Assembly (NCBI RefSeq): GCF_015277815.1
Contig: NZ_CP063813.1
Span: 1,240,001-1,304,000, forward strand
Reading direction: 5' to 3'
From: Microbacterium atlanticum
GTDB taxonomy: Bacteria > Actinomycetota > Actinomycetes > Actinomycetales > Microbacteriaceae
DNA length: 64,000 bases
The notes beneath the pieces are model-generated. The model made no database searches. It had not been told where the DNA came from and saw only the letters and a program-made list of their open reading frames with translations. The position numbers and the translations under genes are program-made. Positions 47,352-56,711 of the stretch are shown piece after piece. Positions within the stretch are counted from its first letter, which is position 1; every line of letters begins with the position of its first letter.

Positions 47352-47770
47352 CGATCGCCATCCGCCCCTTCGACGTCGCCGACACCGAGGCCGTCGTGTC
47401 GCTCTGGCAGGCCACCGGGCTCACCCGTCCGTGGAACAACCCCTACCAGGACATCAGCCGCAAGCTCTCGGTGCAGCCCGAGCTCTTCCTCGTCGCCGTG
47501 GACGACCGGCTGGTCGTGGGCTCCGTGATGGCGGGCTACGACGGGCACCGCGGCTGGCTGTACTACCTCGCCAGCGCCCCCGACCGTCGCGGAGAGGGAA
47601 TCGGCAGGCGTCTGGTCGGCGAGGCTGAGGACCGCCTCTTGGCGATGGGCTGCCCGAAGGTGCAGCTGATGGTCCGGCCCGAGAACGGGGTGGCGCGCGG
47701 ATTCTACGACTCCCTCGATTACGAGCCGTTCGACATCTGGGCCACCGGCAAGCGCCTCATCGCCGACTGA
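47348..47770 (+). CDS. GNAT acetyltransferase, YpeA-like
   Basis: A 140-residue acetyltransferase resembling E. coli YpeA over its full length: [71 protein letters not shown] and the end GKRLI. The acceptor is unknown. It overlaps miaA by 4 nt (ATGA). Confidence 0.92.
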   Translation: MTIAIRPFDVADTEAVVSLWQATGLTRPWNNPYQDISRKLSVQPELFLVAVDDRLVVGSVMAGYDGHRGWLYYLASAPDRRGEGIGRRLVGEAEDRLLAMGCPKVQLMVRPENGVARGFYDSLDYEPFDIWATGKRLIAD

Positions 47771-47804
47771 CGGGCGCTCCGCGCAGCGACCCTAGACTGG
47801 AACG

Positions 47805-48692
47805 ATGCCGACGACGATCGCGTTCACCAAGGGCCACGGCACCGGCAACGACTTCGTGATCGTTCCCGACCCCGAGGGAGCGCTCGACCTCACCGACGAC
47901 CAGGTCGCGGTGCTCTGCGATCGCCGGTTCGGCATCGGAGGCGACGGGATCCTCCGGGTCGTCCGCTCGAGCGCGATCTTCGAAGGCGCCGAAGCCGCCG
48001 CGTCCGGTGCCGAGTGGTTCATGGACTATCGCAACGCCGACGGCTCGAAGGCGGAGATGTGCGGCAACGGCGTGCGGGTGTTCGTGCGGTATCTCGTGGA
48101 CGTCGGCTGGGCCGACCTGGACGCCGCCCCCCTGGCTGTGGGCACGCGCGCGGGCGTGAAGACGGTCACACGCAGCGACGGCGCGCCGGGGGAGCGCGGA
48201 TACGAAGTCGACCTCGGGCCGTGGCGGGTCGAGGCGTCCGAGGTGCTCGTCCGCACGCGCGGCGGCGGAGCGCCGCGTCCCGGCATCGGCATCGACGTCG
48301 GAAATCCCCACGTCGTCGTCGCACTGCCGGACGAGTCGGAGCTCGAGGGCCTGGACCTGGCGGCGCAGCCGCTGCTGCAGCCCGAGCCGCCGCACGGCGC
48401 CAACGTCGAGTTCGTCGTGCCCAGCGACCCGCTCGTCCGCGAGGGCGTCGGCCTCATCCGCATGCGCGTGTTCGAGCGCGGCGTCGGTGAGACGCTCAGC
48501 TGCGGGACAGGTGTCGCGGCGGCGGCGCTGGCGGTGCGTCATTGGGCGGGTCCCGCCGCCCCGGACCGCTGGACCGTCGACGTGCCCGGGGGAACCCTCG
48601 GAGTCCGGATGCCGCAGGTCGACGGTGAGCGTCACGTGCTGCTCTCGGGCCCTGCGACCCTGGTCTACTCGGGCGAGGTCACGCTGGCCTGA
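47805..48692 (+). CDS. dapF: Diaminopimelate epimerase
   Basis: A 295-residue PLP-independent epimerase converting LL- to meso-diaminopimelate for peptidoglycan and lysine. The two catalytic cysteines are C86 (AEMCGNGVR) and C233 ([12 protein letters not shown]); [12 protein letters not shown] and [13 protein letters not shown] are family landmarks. TAGACT ends 6 nt before the ATG. Confidence 0.97.
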   Translation: MPTTIAFTKGHGTGNDFVIVPDPEGALDLTDDQVAVLCDRRFGIGGDGILRVVRSSAIFEGAEAAASGAEWFMDYRNADGSKAEMCGNGVRVFVRYLVDVGWADLDAAPLAVGTRAGVKTVTRSDGAPGERGYEVDLGPWRVEASEVLVRTRGGGAPRPGIGIDVGNPHVVVALPDESELEGLDLAAQPLLQPEPPHGANVEFVVPSDPLVREGVGLIRMRVFERGVGETLSCGTGVAAAALAVRHWAGPAAPDRWTVDVPGGTLGVRMPQVDGERHVLLSGPATLVYSGEVTLA

Positions 48693-48749
48693 TCCGGCGG
48701 CATCGTCGTGATCCGCCGCCCCCGTTCCGCCGGAGGCGCGCGCGTCGCG

Positions 48750-49397
48750 TCAGAGCTCCGGAATCCGGATGGGCTCGCTCGGCGGCGATCCGTGGCGCCG
48801 GACCTTCAGCACGCGGAACCCGCGGGCGGTCGCGGCCCGGTGGACGCTGAAGCGCCGGTCGAGAGTGGCCGCAAGCCAGCGCTGGAGCGAATCCGAGCCG
48901 AGGTTGCGCTGCACCACGAGCCAGGCATCCGCCCGCTCGTCGAGCCGCGGGATCCACCGTTCGAGCAGTCCGTGCAGCTCGTTCTTGCCGACCCGGATCG
49001 GCGGGTTGGACCGGATCGTGCGGAACATCACGTCGTCGGGAACATCATCGGGCAGCACTGCGTTGACATTCTCGAGCCCCAGGTCGGCCGCGTTGCGGCG
49101 GACCAGGTCGAGCGCCCGCTCGTTGACGTCGACGGCCCACACCGTGGCGCGCGGCGAGTCGAGCGCAAGACTGAGCGCGATCGGACCCCATCCGCAGCCC
49201 AGATCGAGGAAGTGCCCGCCCGCCGGGGGCGGGGGCGTGTTCGACAGCAGCACCGCGGTGCCGGAGTCCACGTGATCGGGGCTGAAGACGCCGCCGGCGG
49301 TCGTGACCTCCAGGTCGCGTCCGGCGAGCCGGACGCGGACGCGGCGCAGATTCTCGGGGCTGGCGGGCGTCGCACTGAAGTAGTGGTCGCTCCCCAT
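48750..49397 (-). CDS. Class I SAM methyltransferase, RsmC-like
   Basis: A 215-residue methyltransferase with SAM loop FLDLGCGWGPIALSLA and the amino-methylation motif SNPPIRVGK (N-P-P-I/F), followed by HGLLERWIPRL and WLVVQRNLGS. These match the catalytic domain of RsmC, which makes m2G1207 of 16S rRNA. TAGGCT ends 8 nt before the ATG. It is divergent from hflX. Confidence 0.9.
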   Translation of the reverse strand: MGSDHYFSATPASPENLRRVRVRLAGRDLEVTTAGGVFSPDHVDSGTAVLLSNTPPPPAGGHFLDLGCGWGPIALSLALDSPRATVWAVDVNERALDLVRRNAADLGLENVNAVLPDDVPDDVMFRTIRSNPPIRVGKNELHGLLERWIPRLDERADAWLVVQRNLGSDSLQRWLAATLDRRFSVHRAATARGFRVLKVRRHGSPPSEPIRIPEL

Positions 49398-49480
49398 GGC
49401 TGACGAGCCTAGCGGAGGTGCTCGTCCGCGTGCGACGCGTCCGCGGACGCGATTCCCGGCCCGCGCGCACCCAGCAGGAC

Positions 49481-49486
49481 TAGAAT
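49481..49486 (+). promoter_or_regulatory. -10 box (TAGAAT) of hflX
   Basis: TAGAAT predicts a start near 49493 and a leader of about 60 nt. Confidence 0.5.
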
Positions 49487-49552
49487 TCACGGACGTCGGG
49501 AAGCGGCCGGTGAACGCCGGAAAACGGCATCCCCTCCATAACGAAGGAACAC

Positions 49553-51070
49553 ATGACGGATACGACAACCCCTCAGAGCACCGACGAGACGCCGGTCGAC
49601 CCGGTGGACCGTGTGCTGGCGCGCGCCGAGGCGCGCTCGGGGGTGCACGTCTTCGGAGCCGCGCAGGCGCTCCAGGACGAGACCACCATCGGGCTCGCCG
49701 ACAGCGATGGCGAACAGTGGGACCGTGAGGAGCGTGCCGCGCTCCGGCGCGTCCCGGGCCTTTCGACCGAGCTCGAAGACGTCACCGAGGTCGAGTACCG
49801 GCAGCTGCGACTCGAGAACGTCGTGCTGGTGGGCGTCCACGCGCAGGGTGAGACCGAGGACGCCGAGAACTCGCTGCGTGAGCTGGCCGCCCTCGCCGAG
49901 ACAGCCGGTGCCGTCGTCCTCGACGGCGTGCTGCAGCGCCGGCCCCACCCGGATCCCGCCACCTACGTGGGACGGGGCAAGGCCGAGGAGCTCCGCGACA
50001 TCGTGGCCGCCGTCGGCGCCGACACCGTGATCGCCGACACCGAGCTCGCGCCCAGCCAGCGGCGTGCCCTCGAGGACGTCGTGAAGGTGAAGGTCATCGA
50101 CCGCACCACGGTGATCCTCGACATCTTCAGCCAGCACGCCAAGAGCCGCGAGGGCAAGGCGCAGGTCGAGCTCGCCCAGCTCGAATACCTTCTGCCGCGA
50201 CTGCGTGGATGGGGCGAGTCGATGAGCCGCCAGGCCGGTGGCCAGGTCGGCGCGGGCGGCGCGGGCATGGGCTCGCGCGGTCCCGGTGAGACGAAGATCG
50301 AGCTCGACCGTCGTCGCATCCGCACCCGCATGGCCCAGCTCCGCCGGCAGATCCGCGACTTCGCTCCCGCACGCGATGCCAAGCGGGCCGAGCGCAAGCG
50401 CCACACGGTGCCGTCGGTCGCGATCGCCGGCTACACCAACGCCGGCAAGTCGAGCCTGCTGAACCGGCTGACGAGCGCGGGCGTGCTCGTCGAGAACGCC
50501 CTGTTCGCCACGCTGGACGCGACCGTGCGCCGCACCGAGACCGCGGAGGGCCGGGTGTACACGCTCACCGACACCGTGGGGTTCGTGCGCAACCTGCCGC
50601 ACCAGCTCGTCGAGGCGTTCCGCTCGACGCTCGAAGAGGTCGGAGAAGCAGACGTCATCCTGCACGTCGTGGACGGTTCGCACCCCGATCCGGCCGCGCA
50701 GCTCGCGACGGTGCGCGATGTGATCGGCGACGTCGGCGCCCGCGACATCCCCGAGATCGTCGTCTTCAACAAGGCCGACCTCGTCGACGCCGACACCCGC
50801 CTGGTGCTGCGCGGTCTCGAGCCCAAGGCGGTCTTCGCCTCCTCCCGCACGGGGGAGGGCGTCGAGGAGCTGCGTGCCGCGATCGAAGCGGCTCTGCCGC
50901 TCCCGGCGGTCGAGGTCCACGCCCTGGTGCCGTACGACCGTGGCGAGCTGGTCTCGGCGATCCACGAGCAGGGGATGATCCTCTCGCAGGCGCACGAAGA
51001 GGGGGGCACCGCCGTGCACGCGCGCGTCGGTGAGCACCTCGCCGCCCGCCTCGCGCCGTTCTCGGTCTGA
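49553..51070 (+). CDS. hflX: GTPase HflX
   Basis: A 505-residue ribosome-associated GTPase that splits stalled or inactive 70S particles. The N-terminal nucleotide-binding domain includes HPDPATYVGRGKAEELRD, the coiled region carries RQAGGQVGAGGAGMGSRGPG and ETKIELDRRR, and the G domain has GYTNAGKSSLLN (G1), DTVGFVRNLPHQLVEAFRST (G3) and NKADLVD (G4). Its N-terminus is about 60 residues longer than E. coli HflX. GAAGGA stands 6 nt before the ATG. Confidence 0.96.
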   Translation: MTDTTTPQSTDETPVDPVDRVLARAEARSGVHVFGAAQALQDETTIGLADSDGEQWDREERAALRRVPGLSTELEDVTEVEYRQLRLENVVLVGVHAQGETEDAENSLRELAALAETAGAVVLDGVLQRRPHPDPATYVGRGKAEELRDIVAAVGADTVIADTELAPSQRRALEDVVKVKVIDRTTVILDIFSQHAKSREGKAQVELAQLEYLLPRLRGWGESMSRQAGGQVGAGGAGMGSRGPGETKIELDRRRIRTRMAQLRRQIRDFAPARDAKRAERKRHTVPSVAIAGYTNAGKSSLLNRLTSAGVLVENALFATLDATVRRTETAEGRVYTLTDTVGFVRNLPHQLVEAFRSTLEEVGEADVILHVVDGSHPDPAAQLATVRDVIGDVGARDIPEIVVFNKADLVDADTRLVLRGLEPKAVFASSRTGEGVEELRAAIEAALPLPAVEVHALVPYDRGELVSAIHEQGMILSQAHEEGGTAVHARVGEHLAARLAPFSV

Positions 51071-51080
51071 CGCACAGCCG

Positions 51081-51113
51081 CCGGCCCCGCACTCGTCCCG
51101 GGTGCGGGGCCGG
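51081..51113. terminator. Bidirectional terminator between hflX and an S9 peptidase gene
   Basis: Stem CCGGCCCCGCAC/GTGCGGGGCCGG (12 bp, 9-nt loop), 10 nt after hflX and 7 nt past the convergent peptidase stop. Confidence 0.85.
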
Positions 51114-51120
51114 TGCCGTC

Positions 51121-53061
51121 TCAGGCCAGATCGAGGGGCGGGATGCCGGGCGTGCGGAAGCCGAAGATCTGCCCGAGGAAGGCGACCTCGGCCTCGAGGG
51201 TGCGCACCAGGGTCTCGGCGCCGCGGAAGCCGTGGCCCTCGCCCTCGAAGGCGAGGTAGGCGTGGGCGGCGCCGTTCGCGGCGAGAGCGTCGCGAACCGC
51301 CTCCGTCTGCGACGGCGGCACGACGAGATCGTCCAGGCCCTGCTCGATGAGCAGGGGCGTGCGCAGCCGGTCGAGGTGCGACAGCGGCGACCGCTCGATG
51401 TACAGGTGCTCGGCCTCGGGAAGCGGCCCCACCATGCCGTCGAGGTACCGCGCCTCGAAGTCGTGGGTGTCCTCCGCGAGGCGGCGCAGGTCGGCCACGC
51501 CGTACCGGCTGATCCCCGCCCCGAAGACGTCGGAGGTCGTGAGCGCGCAGAGCACCGTCCACCCGCCGGCGGAGCCCCCGGCGACGGCCAGCCGCTTCGG
51601 ATCCGCCGCGCCGGCGTCGGCGAGACCCCGGGCCGCGGCGATGACGTCGTCCACGTCGACGACGCCCCACTGACCGCGCAGGCGCTCGCGATACGCGCGG
51701 CCGTAGCCGGTGGAGCCGCCGTAGTTGACGTCCAGCACGCCGATGCCGCGGCTGGTCAGGTACGCGATCTTCCCGGATGCCGCGCCGCCGACGTGGTCCG
51801 TCGGCCCGCCGTGGACGAAGACGACGTACGGGGGGCGCTCCTTCTGCGGACCGCGCGCGTCCGGGTTGCGGGGCGGGTAGTCGAACGCGTGCACGGGGCC
51901 GTGCGGGCCGGCGAACGTGACGGCGCGGGAGCGCGGCATCCACTCGTCACCCCACACCGACTCGCCGCCGACGACCAGTCGCGACGCCTCGGGGCGGTCG
52001 ACGTCGAGCTCCCACAGCCCCGGCCCGCGCGATCCCGCGCCGGAGACCAGCACGCGGCTGCCGCGGACATCCTCGATCGACACGCGCGTCACGGCGTCCA
52101 CCGGAACGCCGTGCGCTCCACCCTCCGCGTCCAGCACGACGAGCTCATCCGACCCGTTCGTGCGGACGGCCACGATACGCCCGTCGTCGAGCGGCGCGAA
52201 CCAGCGGGTGCCGAGCACCCACAGCGCGCCACCCGTGTCGGCGTCGGCGGGCGCGAACGGCGTGCGCCGGAGATCGGCGCTGAGATGCATCCGCCAGAGG
52301 TTCCAGCGTCCGGACGGGTCGTCGGAGAAGAGGAGGTCGCTGTCGCCGAGCCAGACCGGCTGCAGCGGAGACGAGTCGCCGCCGGCGACGGTCGTCCACT
52401 CGGCGACCGCGCCGTCCTCGAGGAGGCCGACGCGCAGCTCGGCGCGATCCCACGCCATGTGCGGGTGATCCCACGCGATCCACGCCAGGTGTCGCCCGTC
52501 GGGGGAGAGGGCGGGGTGGGCCACGAAAGCGCTGTCGGTCGCGATGGATTGCACGCGGGTGGCATCCGTCGCCGCGGAACCGTCGGCGGGGATCTCGACG
52601 ATGTCGCGCAGCGGCGGGCGATCCGGACGGTGGGTCTCCCGGATCGCGAGCAGTCGCCCGCCCTGCAAACTCAGCCCGCCGTAGCGCACGTCTCCCCCCG
52701 CCGGCGTGAGCGCCTGCGGTGCGGACCCGCGCACCAGGCGCCGCACGCGCTGGTCGGCCTTCTCCACGAAGTACAGCACCCCGTCGTCGTCGGCGGTCCA
52801 CCCGCCGCCGCCGTACTCGTGCACGCGTGAGCGCGCGCTCCACGGCGCGGGCAGGACGTCCTCGACGGACCCGGCCGCCGTGCGCCGTCGCACCGCGGAC
52901 CGCCCGCGCTCCTCGGCCACCGACTCCCCCCACCACACCTCGTGGGCGTGGTCCGCGCCGACGAAGCGGGCGCCCTCGATGCGAGGCGAAGCGGCCGACA
53001 CCGCCGCGGCGGTGATCGGGGAGGGCCAGCTGCCATAGGGGAGAGTGCGGGTGGTGGTCAC
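51121..53061 (-). CDS. S9 family prolyl oligopeptidase-like peptidase
   Basis: A 646-residue protein with an N-terminal beta-propeller (about 1-390, with repeats such as HPALSPDGRHLAWIAWDHP) and a C-terminal alpha/beta hydrolase domain. The nucleophile serine is in AVAGGSAGGWTVL, the acid in QGLDDLVVPP, and the histidine in FEGEGHGFRG; YVVFVHGGPTDHV is the oxyanion loop. It is cytoplasmic, cleaving short peptides. TACCGT ends 6 nt before the GTG start on the minus strand. Confidence 0.92.
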   Translation of the reverse strand: MTTTRTLPYGSWPSPITAAAVSAASPRIEGARFVGADHAHEVWWGESVAEERGRSAVRRRTAAGSVEDVLPAPWSARSRVHEYGGGGWTADDDGVLYFVEKADQRVRRLVRGSAPQALTPAGGDVRYGGLSLQGGRLLAIRETHRPDRPPLRDIVEIPADGSAATDATRVQSIATDSAFVAHPALSPDGRHLAWIAWDHPHMAWDRAELRVGLLEDGAVAEWTTVAGGDSSPLQPVWLGDSDLLFSDDPSGRWNLWRMHLSADLRRTPFAPADADTGGALWVLGTRWFAPLDDGRIVAVRTNGSDELVVLDAEGGAHGVPVDAVTRVSIEDVRGSRVLVSGAGSRGPGLWELDVDRPEASRLVVGGESVWGDEWMPRSRAVTFAGPHGPVHAFDYPPRNPDARGPQKERPPYVVFVHGGPTDHVGGAASGKIAYLTSRGIGVLDVNYGGSTGYGRAYRERLRGQWGVVDVDDVIAAARGLADAGAADPKRLAVAGGSAGGWTVLCALTTSDVFGAGISRYGVADLRRLAEDTHDFEARYLDGMVGPLPEAEHLYIERSPLSHLDRLRTPLLIEQGLDDLVVPPSQTEAVRDALAANGAAHAYLAFEGEGHGFRGAETLVRTLEAEVAFLGQIFGFRTPGIPPLDLA

Positions 53062-53139
53062 GCCACCACGGTACGACGCCGGTGCGGGGATCACCCGAAA
53101 CAGTAGGTCACACCCCGGACCCGCGCCGACCGCCTCCGC

Positions 53140-53332
53140 TACCGTGGACGCATCGTCGCCCGGTCGTCCTCGCGGACGCCCCGCCCCTCGGGGAACCGGG
53201 CAGGAGCGACAGCCGAGCCCGGCACCCGCCCGCGATGACACCTCCTTCCGCTGCGGCGGTGAGGGTGGTGCCGCGGCCGTCCGGGCCTCTCCCGTTCGGC
53301 CGAGCCCTGTCCCCGACCTGAGAAGCAGACCT
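53140..53332 (+). promoter_or_regulatory. metF -10 box and structured leader
   Basis: TACCGT (53140-53145) predicts a leader of about 180 nt from 53152. It can fold as GCCCGGT (53158-53164) with ACCGGGC (53195-53201), enclosing GTCC-TCGC-GGAC and CCCCG...CGGGG hairpins. Further on, GGCACC (53221-53226) pairs with GGTGCC (53267-53272), while GCCCGG (53217-53222) can instead pair with CCGGGC (53281-53286). These two helices exclude each other. A riboswitch is possible; the class is not clear. Confidence 0.5.
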
Positions 53333-54295
53333 ATGCCGATCGATCTCAGCACCCCCGGCGTGCCGGTCTCGTTCGAGGTGTACCCGCCGCGCTCCGACGC
53401 GGGCTTCGCCGCACTGCACGAGACGATCCGCCACCTCGCCGCCGTCGACCCTCGCTTCATCTCGGTCACCTACGGCGCGGGGGGCTCCACCGGCGGCCGA
53501 TCCCTCGAGCTGCTGATCCACATCCTGCGCGAGACGCACGTCCAGCCCCTCGCCCACCTGACGTGCGTGGGCAACAGCTACGCCGGTGCGACGTCGCTCA
53601 TCCGCGAGTTCCTCGACGCCGGGATCACCAGCTTCCTCGCCCTCCGCGGCGATCCGCCCGCCGGATCTTCGGAGGGCGACGCGTTCCTGGGCGACCTGGA
53701 GTCGGCGGCGCAGCTCGTTCAGCTGATCGATTGCGTGCAGGCCGCGCGCGCCCCCTACACCGAGGCGCCGGTTCCGGGCGTCCCCGGGGCGGTACGCGTC
53801 GCGGAGCGGCCGCAGGTCGACATCGCAGTCGCCGCGTTCCCCAACGGCCACCCGCGCGCCCGGCATGCCGCCAGCGACATCGATGCGCTGCTGGCGAAGC
53901 AGGCGGCCGGCGCCACCCTCGCCATCACCCAGCTGTTCTTCCACGCCGCGGACTATCTCGGCTTCGTGCAGCGCGCCCGCCGGGCCGGGGTCACCATCCC
54001 GATCCTGCCGGGCATCATGCCGATCACCTCGCCCGCGCGACTGCGGCGGGTGCTCGAGCTGACGGGGGAGCAGCTGCCGGCCGAGCTCGCCGTCGCGCTC
54101 GAGGTCGAGCCGACCGCCGAGGGACAGCGCGCCGTGGGTGTCGCGCACGCGGCGCAGCTGGTGAGGGACGTCGTCGACGGTGGGGCACCGGGCGTGCACC
54201 TCTACGCGTTCAACAGCCACGACACCGTCCTCGACGTCCTGACGCGGGCCGGGCTGCTCGACCCCGTCCCGCGCATGTCCCGCCCCGTCCACTGA
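53333..54295 (+). CDS. metF: Methylenetetrahydrofolate reductase
   Basis: A 320-residue flavin TIM barrel that makes 5-methyl-tetrahydrofolate. Landmarks are VSFEVYPPRSDAG (the acidic catalytic residue), FISVTYGAGGSTGGRSL, HLTCVGNSYAGATSLI, LALRGDPPAG, and FPNGHPRARHAASDI with QLFFHAADYLGFV. GAGAAG stands 7 nt before the ATG. It is 86 nt upstream of metE, which uses its product. Confidence 0.95.
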   Translation: MPIDLSTPGVPVSFEVYPPRSDAGFAALHETIRHLAAVDPRFISVTYGAGGSTGGRSLELLIHILRETHVQPLAHLTCVGNSYAGATSLIREFLDAGITSFLALRGDPPAGSSEGDAFLGDLESAAQLVQLIDCVQAARAPYTEAPVPGVPGAVRVAERPQVDIAVAAFPNGHPRARHAASDIDALLAKQAAGATLAITQLFFHAADYLGFVQRARRAGVTIPILPGIMPITSPARLRRVLELTGEQLPAELAVALEVEPTAEGQRAVGVAHAAQLVRDVVDGGAPGVHLYAFNSHDTVLDVLTRAGLLDPVPRMSRPVH

Positions 54296-54380
54296 GACGC
54301 GCCACGCCTCCGTGGGGGAGTCCCCACGGTGCCTTCGGCGTCCCCCGGAACCGTCCACCCACCCTGAGAGAGAGATGCAC

Positions 54381-56711
54381 ATGACCGACCCCCGCCCGCC
54401 CTTCCCTCGAGGCACGATCCTCGGCTATCCGCGCATCGGGCGCCGCCGCGAGCTGAAGAGAGCCGTGGAGGCGCACTGGTCCGGCGCCAGCGACCTCGAG
54501 GCACTGGAGCGCACCGCCGCCGATCTCCGCCGCGCCACGCGGGAACGCCTCGCCGACCTCGGCCTGGGCAAAGCGGACTCCTCGATCCCGGAGTCCTTCT
54601 CGTTCTACGACCAGGTCCACGACGCCGCGGTCACCGTCGGTGCGCTGCCCGCGCGCTTCGGCGCACGCCGAGCCGACGACGGGCAGATCGGCCTCGGCGC
54701 CTACTTCGCGGCCGCCCGCGGAGCCGGTGAGGCTGCACCCCTCGAGATGACCAAGTGGTTCGACACCAACTACCACTACCTCGTCCCCGAGATCGGGCCC
54801 GAGACGGTGTTCGCCCTGTCGAGCGACCGCCTCGCGCGACAGGTCGCCGAGGCGAAGGTCGACGGCTTCACCGTCCGGCCCGTGATCGTCGGTCCCGTCA
54901 CGCTCCTCGCGCTGGCGAAGGCGTCGGATGCCGCTCCCGCCGGCTTCGACCCGGTAAGCCGCCTGGACGACCTGCTGCCGGTGTACGCCGATCTGCTGGC
55001 GAGCCTCCGCGCTGCGGGGGCGGAGTGGGTGCAGCTGGAGGAGCCTGCGCTCGTGAGCGAAAGCCTGCCTGCCGACCCCGCGAGGCTGGCGGAGGCCGCC
55101 GGCCGGGCGTATCGAGCACTCGGCGCCGCCGTCGACCGGCCCGCGGTGCTCGTCGCCGCCCCCTACGCGCAGCTCTCGGTCGAGGCGTGGACGGCGCTCG
55201 CCGCAGCGCCGATCGAGGCGATCGCGATCGACCTGACTCGCGGCGGGGTCCCGGCGGCCGTCGACGGCCTCGCGGGCAAGACGGTGGTCGCCGGTGTGAT
55301 CGACGGGCGCAACGTGTGGCGCGGCGACCTCGAAGCGGCATGGCGGCGCCTCGGCGAGCTCGAACGGCTCGGTGCCGGCGCGCTGGCGGCGGGGACATCG
55401 ACGTCCTTGCAGCACGTGCCGCACGACGTCGCCGACGAGCCGGCGCTGTCTGCGCGTCTGGCGTCCTGGCTGGCGTTCGCCGACCAGAAGGTCGGCCAGG
55501 TGGTGACGCTGGCGACCGGTCTGGCGGGCGGCCGCGAGGCGATCGGGGACGCCCTCGACGAGGCATCCGCGGCGCTGGCCGACCGACGGTCGGCCCCGGG
55601 TGTGCGCGACGGGGCGGTGCGCGTCCGCACCGGCGCGCTCGCGGAAGAGGACTTCGATCGCGGCTCGTACACCGCACGCGTCGCCGCGCAGGACGAGAAG
55701 CTCGACTTGCCGGTGCTGCCGACGACGACCATCGGATCGTTCCCCCAGACGGACGAGATCCGCCGCGCCCGCGCGCGACACGGCCGAGGCGAGCTCGACG
55801 CGGCGGAGTACGACCGGTTCCTCCGGGACGAGATCGCCCGGGTGGTGGCTGTCCAGGAGGACCTCGGGCTCGACGTCCTCGTCCACGGCGAAGCCGAGCG
55901 CAACGACATGGTGCAGTACTTCGCCGAGCACCTCGACGGCTTCGCCGTCACGGTCAACGGCTGGGTGCAGTCCTACGGCTCGCGCGCCACGCGCCCCTCC
56001 ATCCTGTGGGGCGATGTGGCGCGGCCCGCGCCGATCACCGTCCCCTGGTCGGCCTTCGCGCAGACGCTCACCCACAAGCCGATGAAGGGGATGCTGACCG
56101 GACCCGTCACGATCCTGGCGTGGTCGTTCGTCCGCGACGACCAGCCGCTCAGCGAGACGGCGAACCAGGTCGCCCTCGCGCTGCGTGACGAGATCGCCGA
56201 TCTCGAGGCGGCGGGGATCCACGTCATCCAGGTGGATGAGCCGGCGCTGCGCGAGCTGCTTCCGCTGAAGAGGGCCGATCAGCGGTCGTACCTGGATTGG
56301 TCGGTGCGCTCGTTCCGGCTCGCGACCGGGGGCGCGGCCGCCGGCACGCAGGTGCACACACACCTCTGCTACTCCGAGTTCGACGCCGTGATCGACGCCA
56401 TCGCGGCGCTCGATGCGGACGTCACGTCGATCGAGGCCGCTCGCAGCCGCGGCGAGGTCATCGGCGACATCGCGTCGTCGGGCTTCGCTGCCGGCATCGG
56501 CCCGGGGGTCTACGACATCCACTCGCCACGAGTGCCGTCCGTCGCCGAGATCTCGCAGCTGCTCGACCGCGCCGTCGCCGAGCTCCCGCTGCGTCGTGTC
56601 TGGGTCAATCCCGACTGCGGCCTCAAGACGCGCGGGTACGCCGAGACGGTGGCCTCGCTGCGCAACCTCGTCGAGGCGACCCGGGAGGTGCGGGCGACCG
56701 TGGGCGGTTAG
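54381..56711 (+). CDS. metE: Cobalamin-independent methionine synthase
   Basis: A 776-residue enzyme transferring methyl from methyl-tetrahydropteroyl-glutamate to homocysteine. The N-terminal domain begins ILGYPRIGRRRELKRAVEAHW and has MTKWFDTNYHYLVPE. The C-terminal catalytic domain has PTTTIGSFPQTDEIRRAR, VHGEAERNDMVQYF, HTHLCYSEF and VNPDCGLKTRGYAE, which give the zinc His and Cys ligands. ATG 54381 follows a GAGAGAGAG run by 6 nt; ATG 54375 is an alternative. Its stop overlaps the convergent gene. Confidence 0.97.
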   Translation: MTDPRPPFPRGTILGYPRIGRRRELKRAVEAHWSGASDLEALERTAADLRRATRERLADLGLGKADSSIPESFSFYDQVHDAAVTVGALPARFGARRADDGQIGLGAYFAAARGAGEAAPLEMTKWFDTNYHYLVPEIGPETVFALSSDRLARQVAEAKVDGFTVRPVIVGPVTLLALAKASDAAPAGFDPVSRLDDLLPVYADLLASLRAAGAEWVQLEEPALVSESLPADPARLAEAAGRAYRALGAAVDRPAVLVAAPYAQLSVEAWTALAAAPIEAIAIDLTRGGVPAAVDGLAGKTVVAGVIDGRNVWRGDLEAAWRRLGELERLGAGALAAGTSTSLQHVPHDVADEPALSARLASWLAFADQKVGQVVTLATGLAGGREAIGDALDEASAALADRRSAPGVRDGAVRVRTGALAEEDFDRGSYTARVAAQDEKLDLPVLPTTTIGSFPQTDEIRRARARHGRGELDAAEYDRFLRDEIARVVAVQEDLGLDVLVHGEAERNDMVQYFAEHLDGFAVTVNGWVQSYGSRATRPSILWGDVARPAPITVPWSAFAQTLTHKPMKGMLTGPVTILAWSFVRDDQPLSETANQVALALRDEIADLEAAGIHVIQVDEPALRELLPLKRADQRSYLDWSVRSFRLATGGAAAGTQVHTHLCYSEFDAVIDAIAALDADVTSIEAARSRGEVIGDIASSGFAAGIGPGVYDIHSPRVPSVAEISQLLDRAVAELPLRRVWVNPDCGLKTRGYAETVASLRNLVEATREVRATVGG

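Noticed and set aside
53140..53332. Calling the metF leader a SAM or cobalamin riboswitch
   Set aside because: I could not place the conserved core of either class (for example GGTGC-AA of the S-box or the B12 box), so only a structured leader is claimed.
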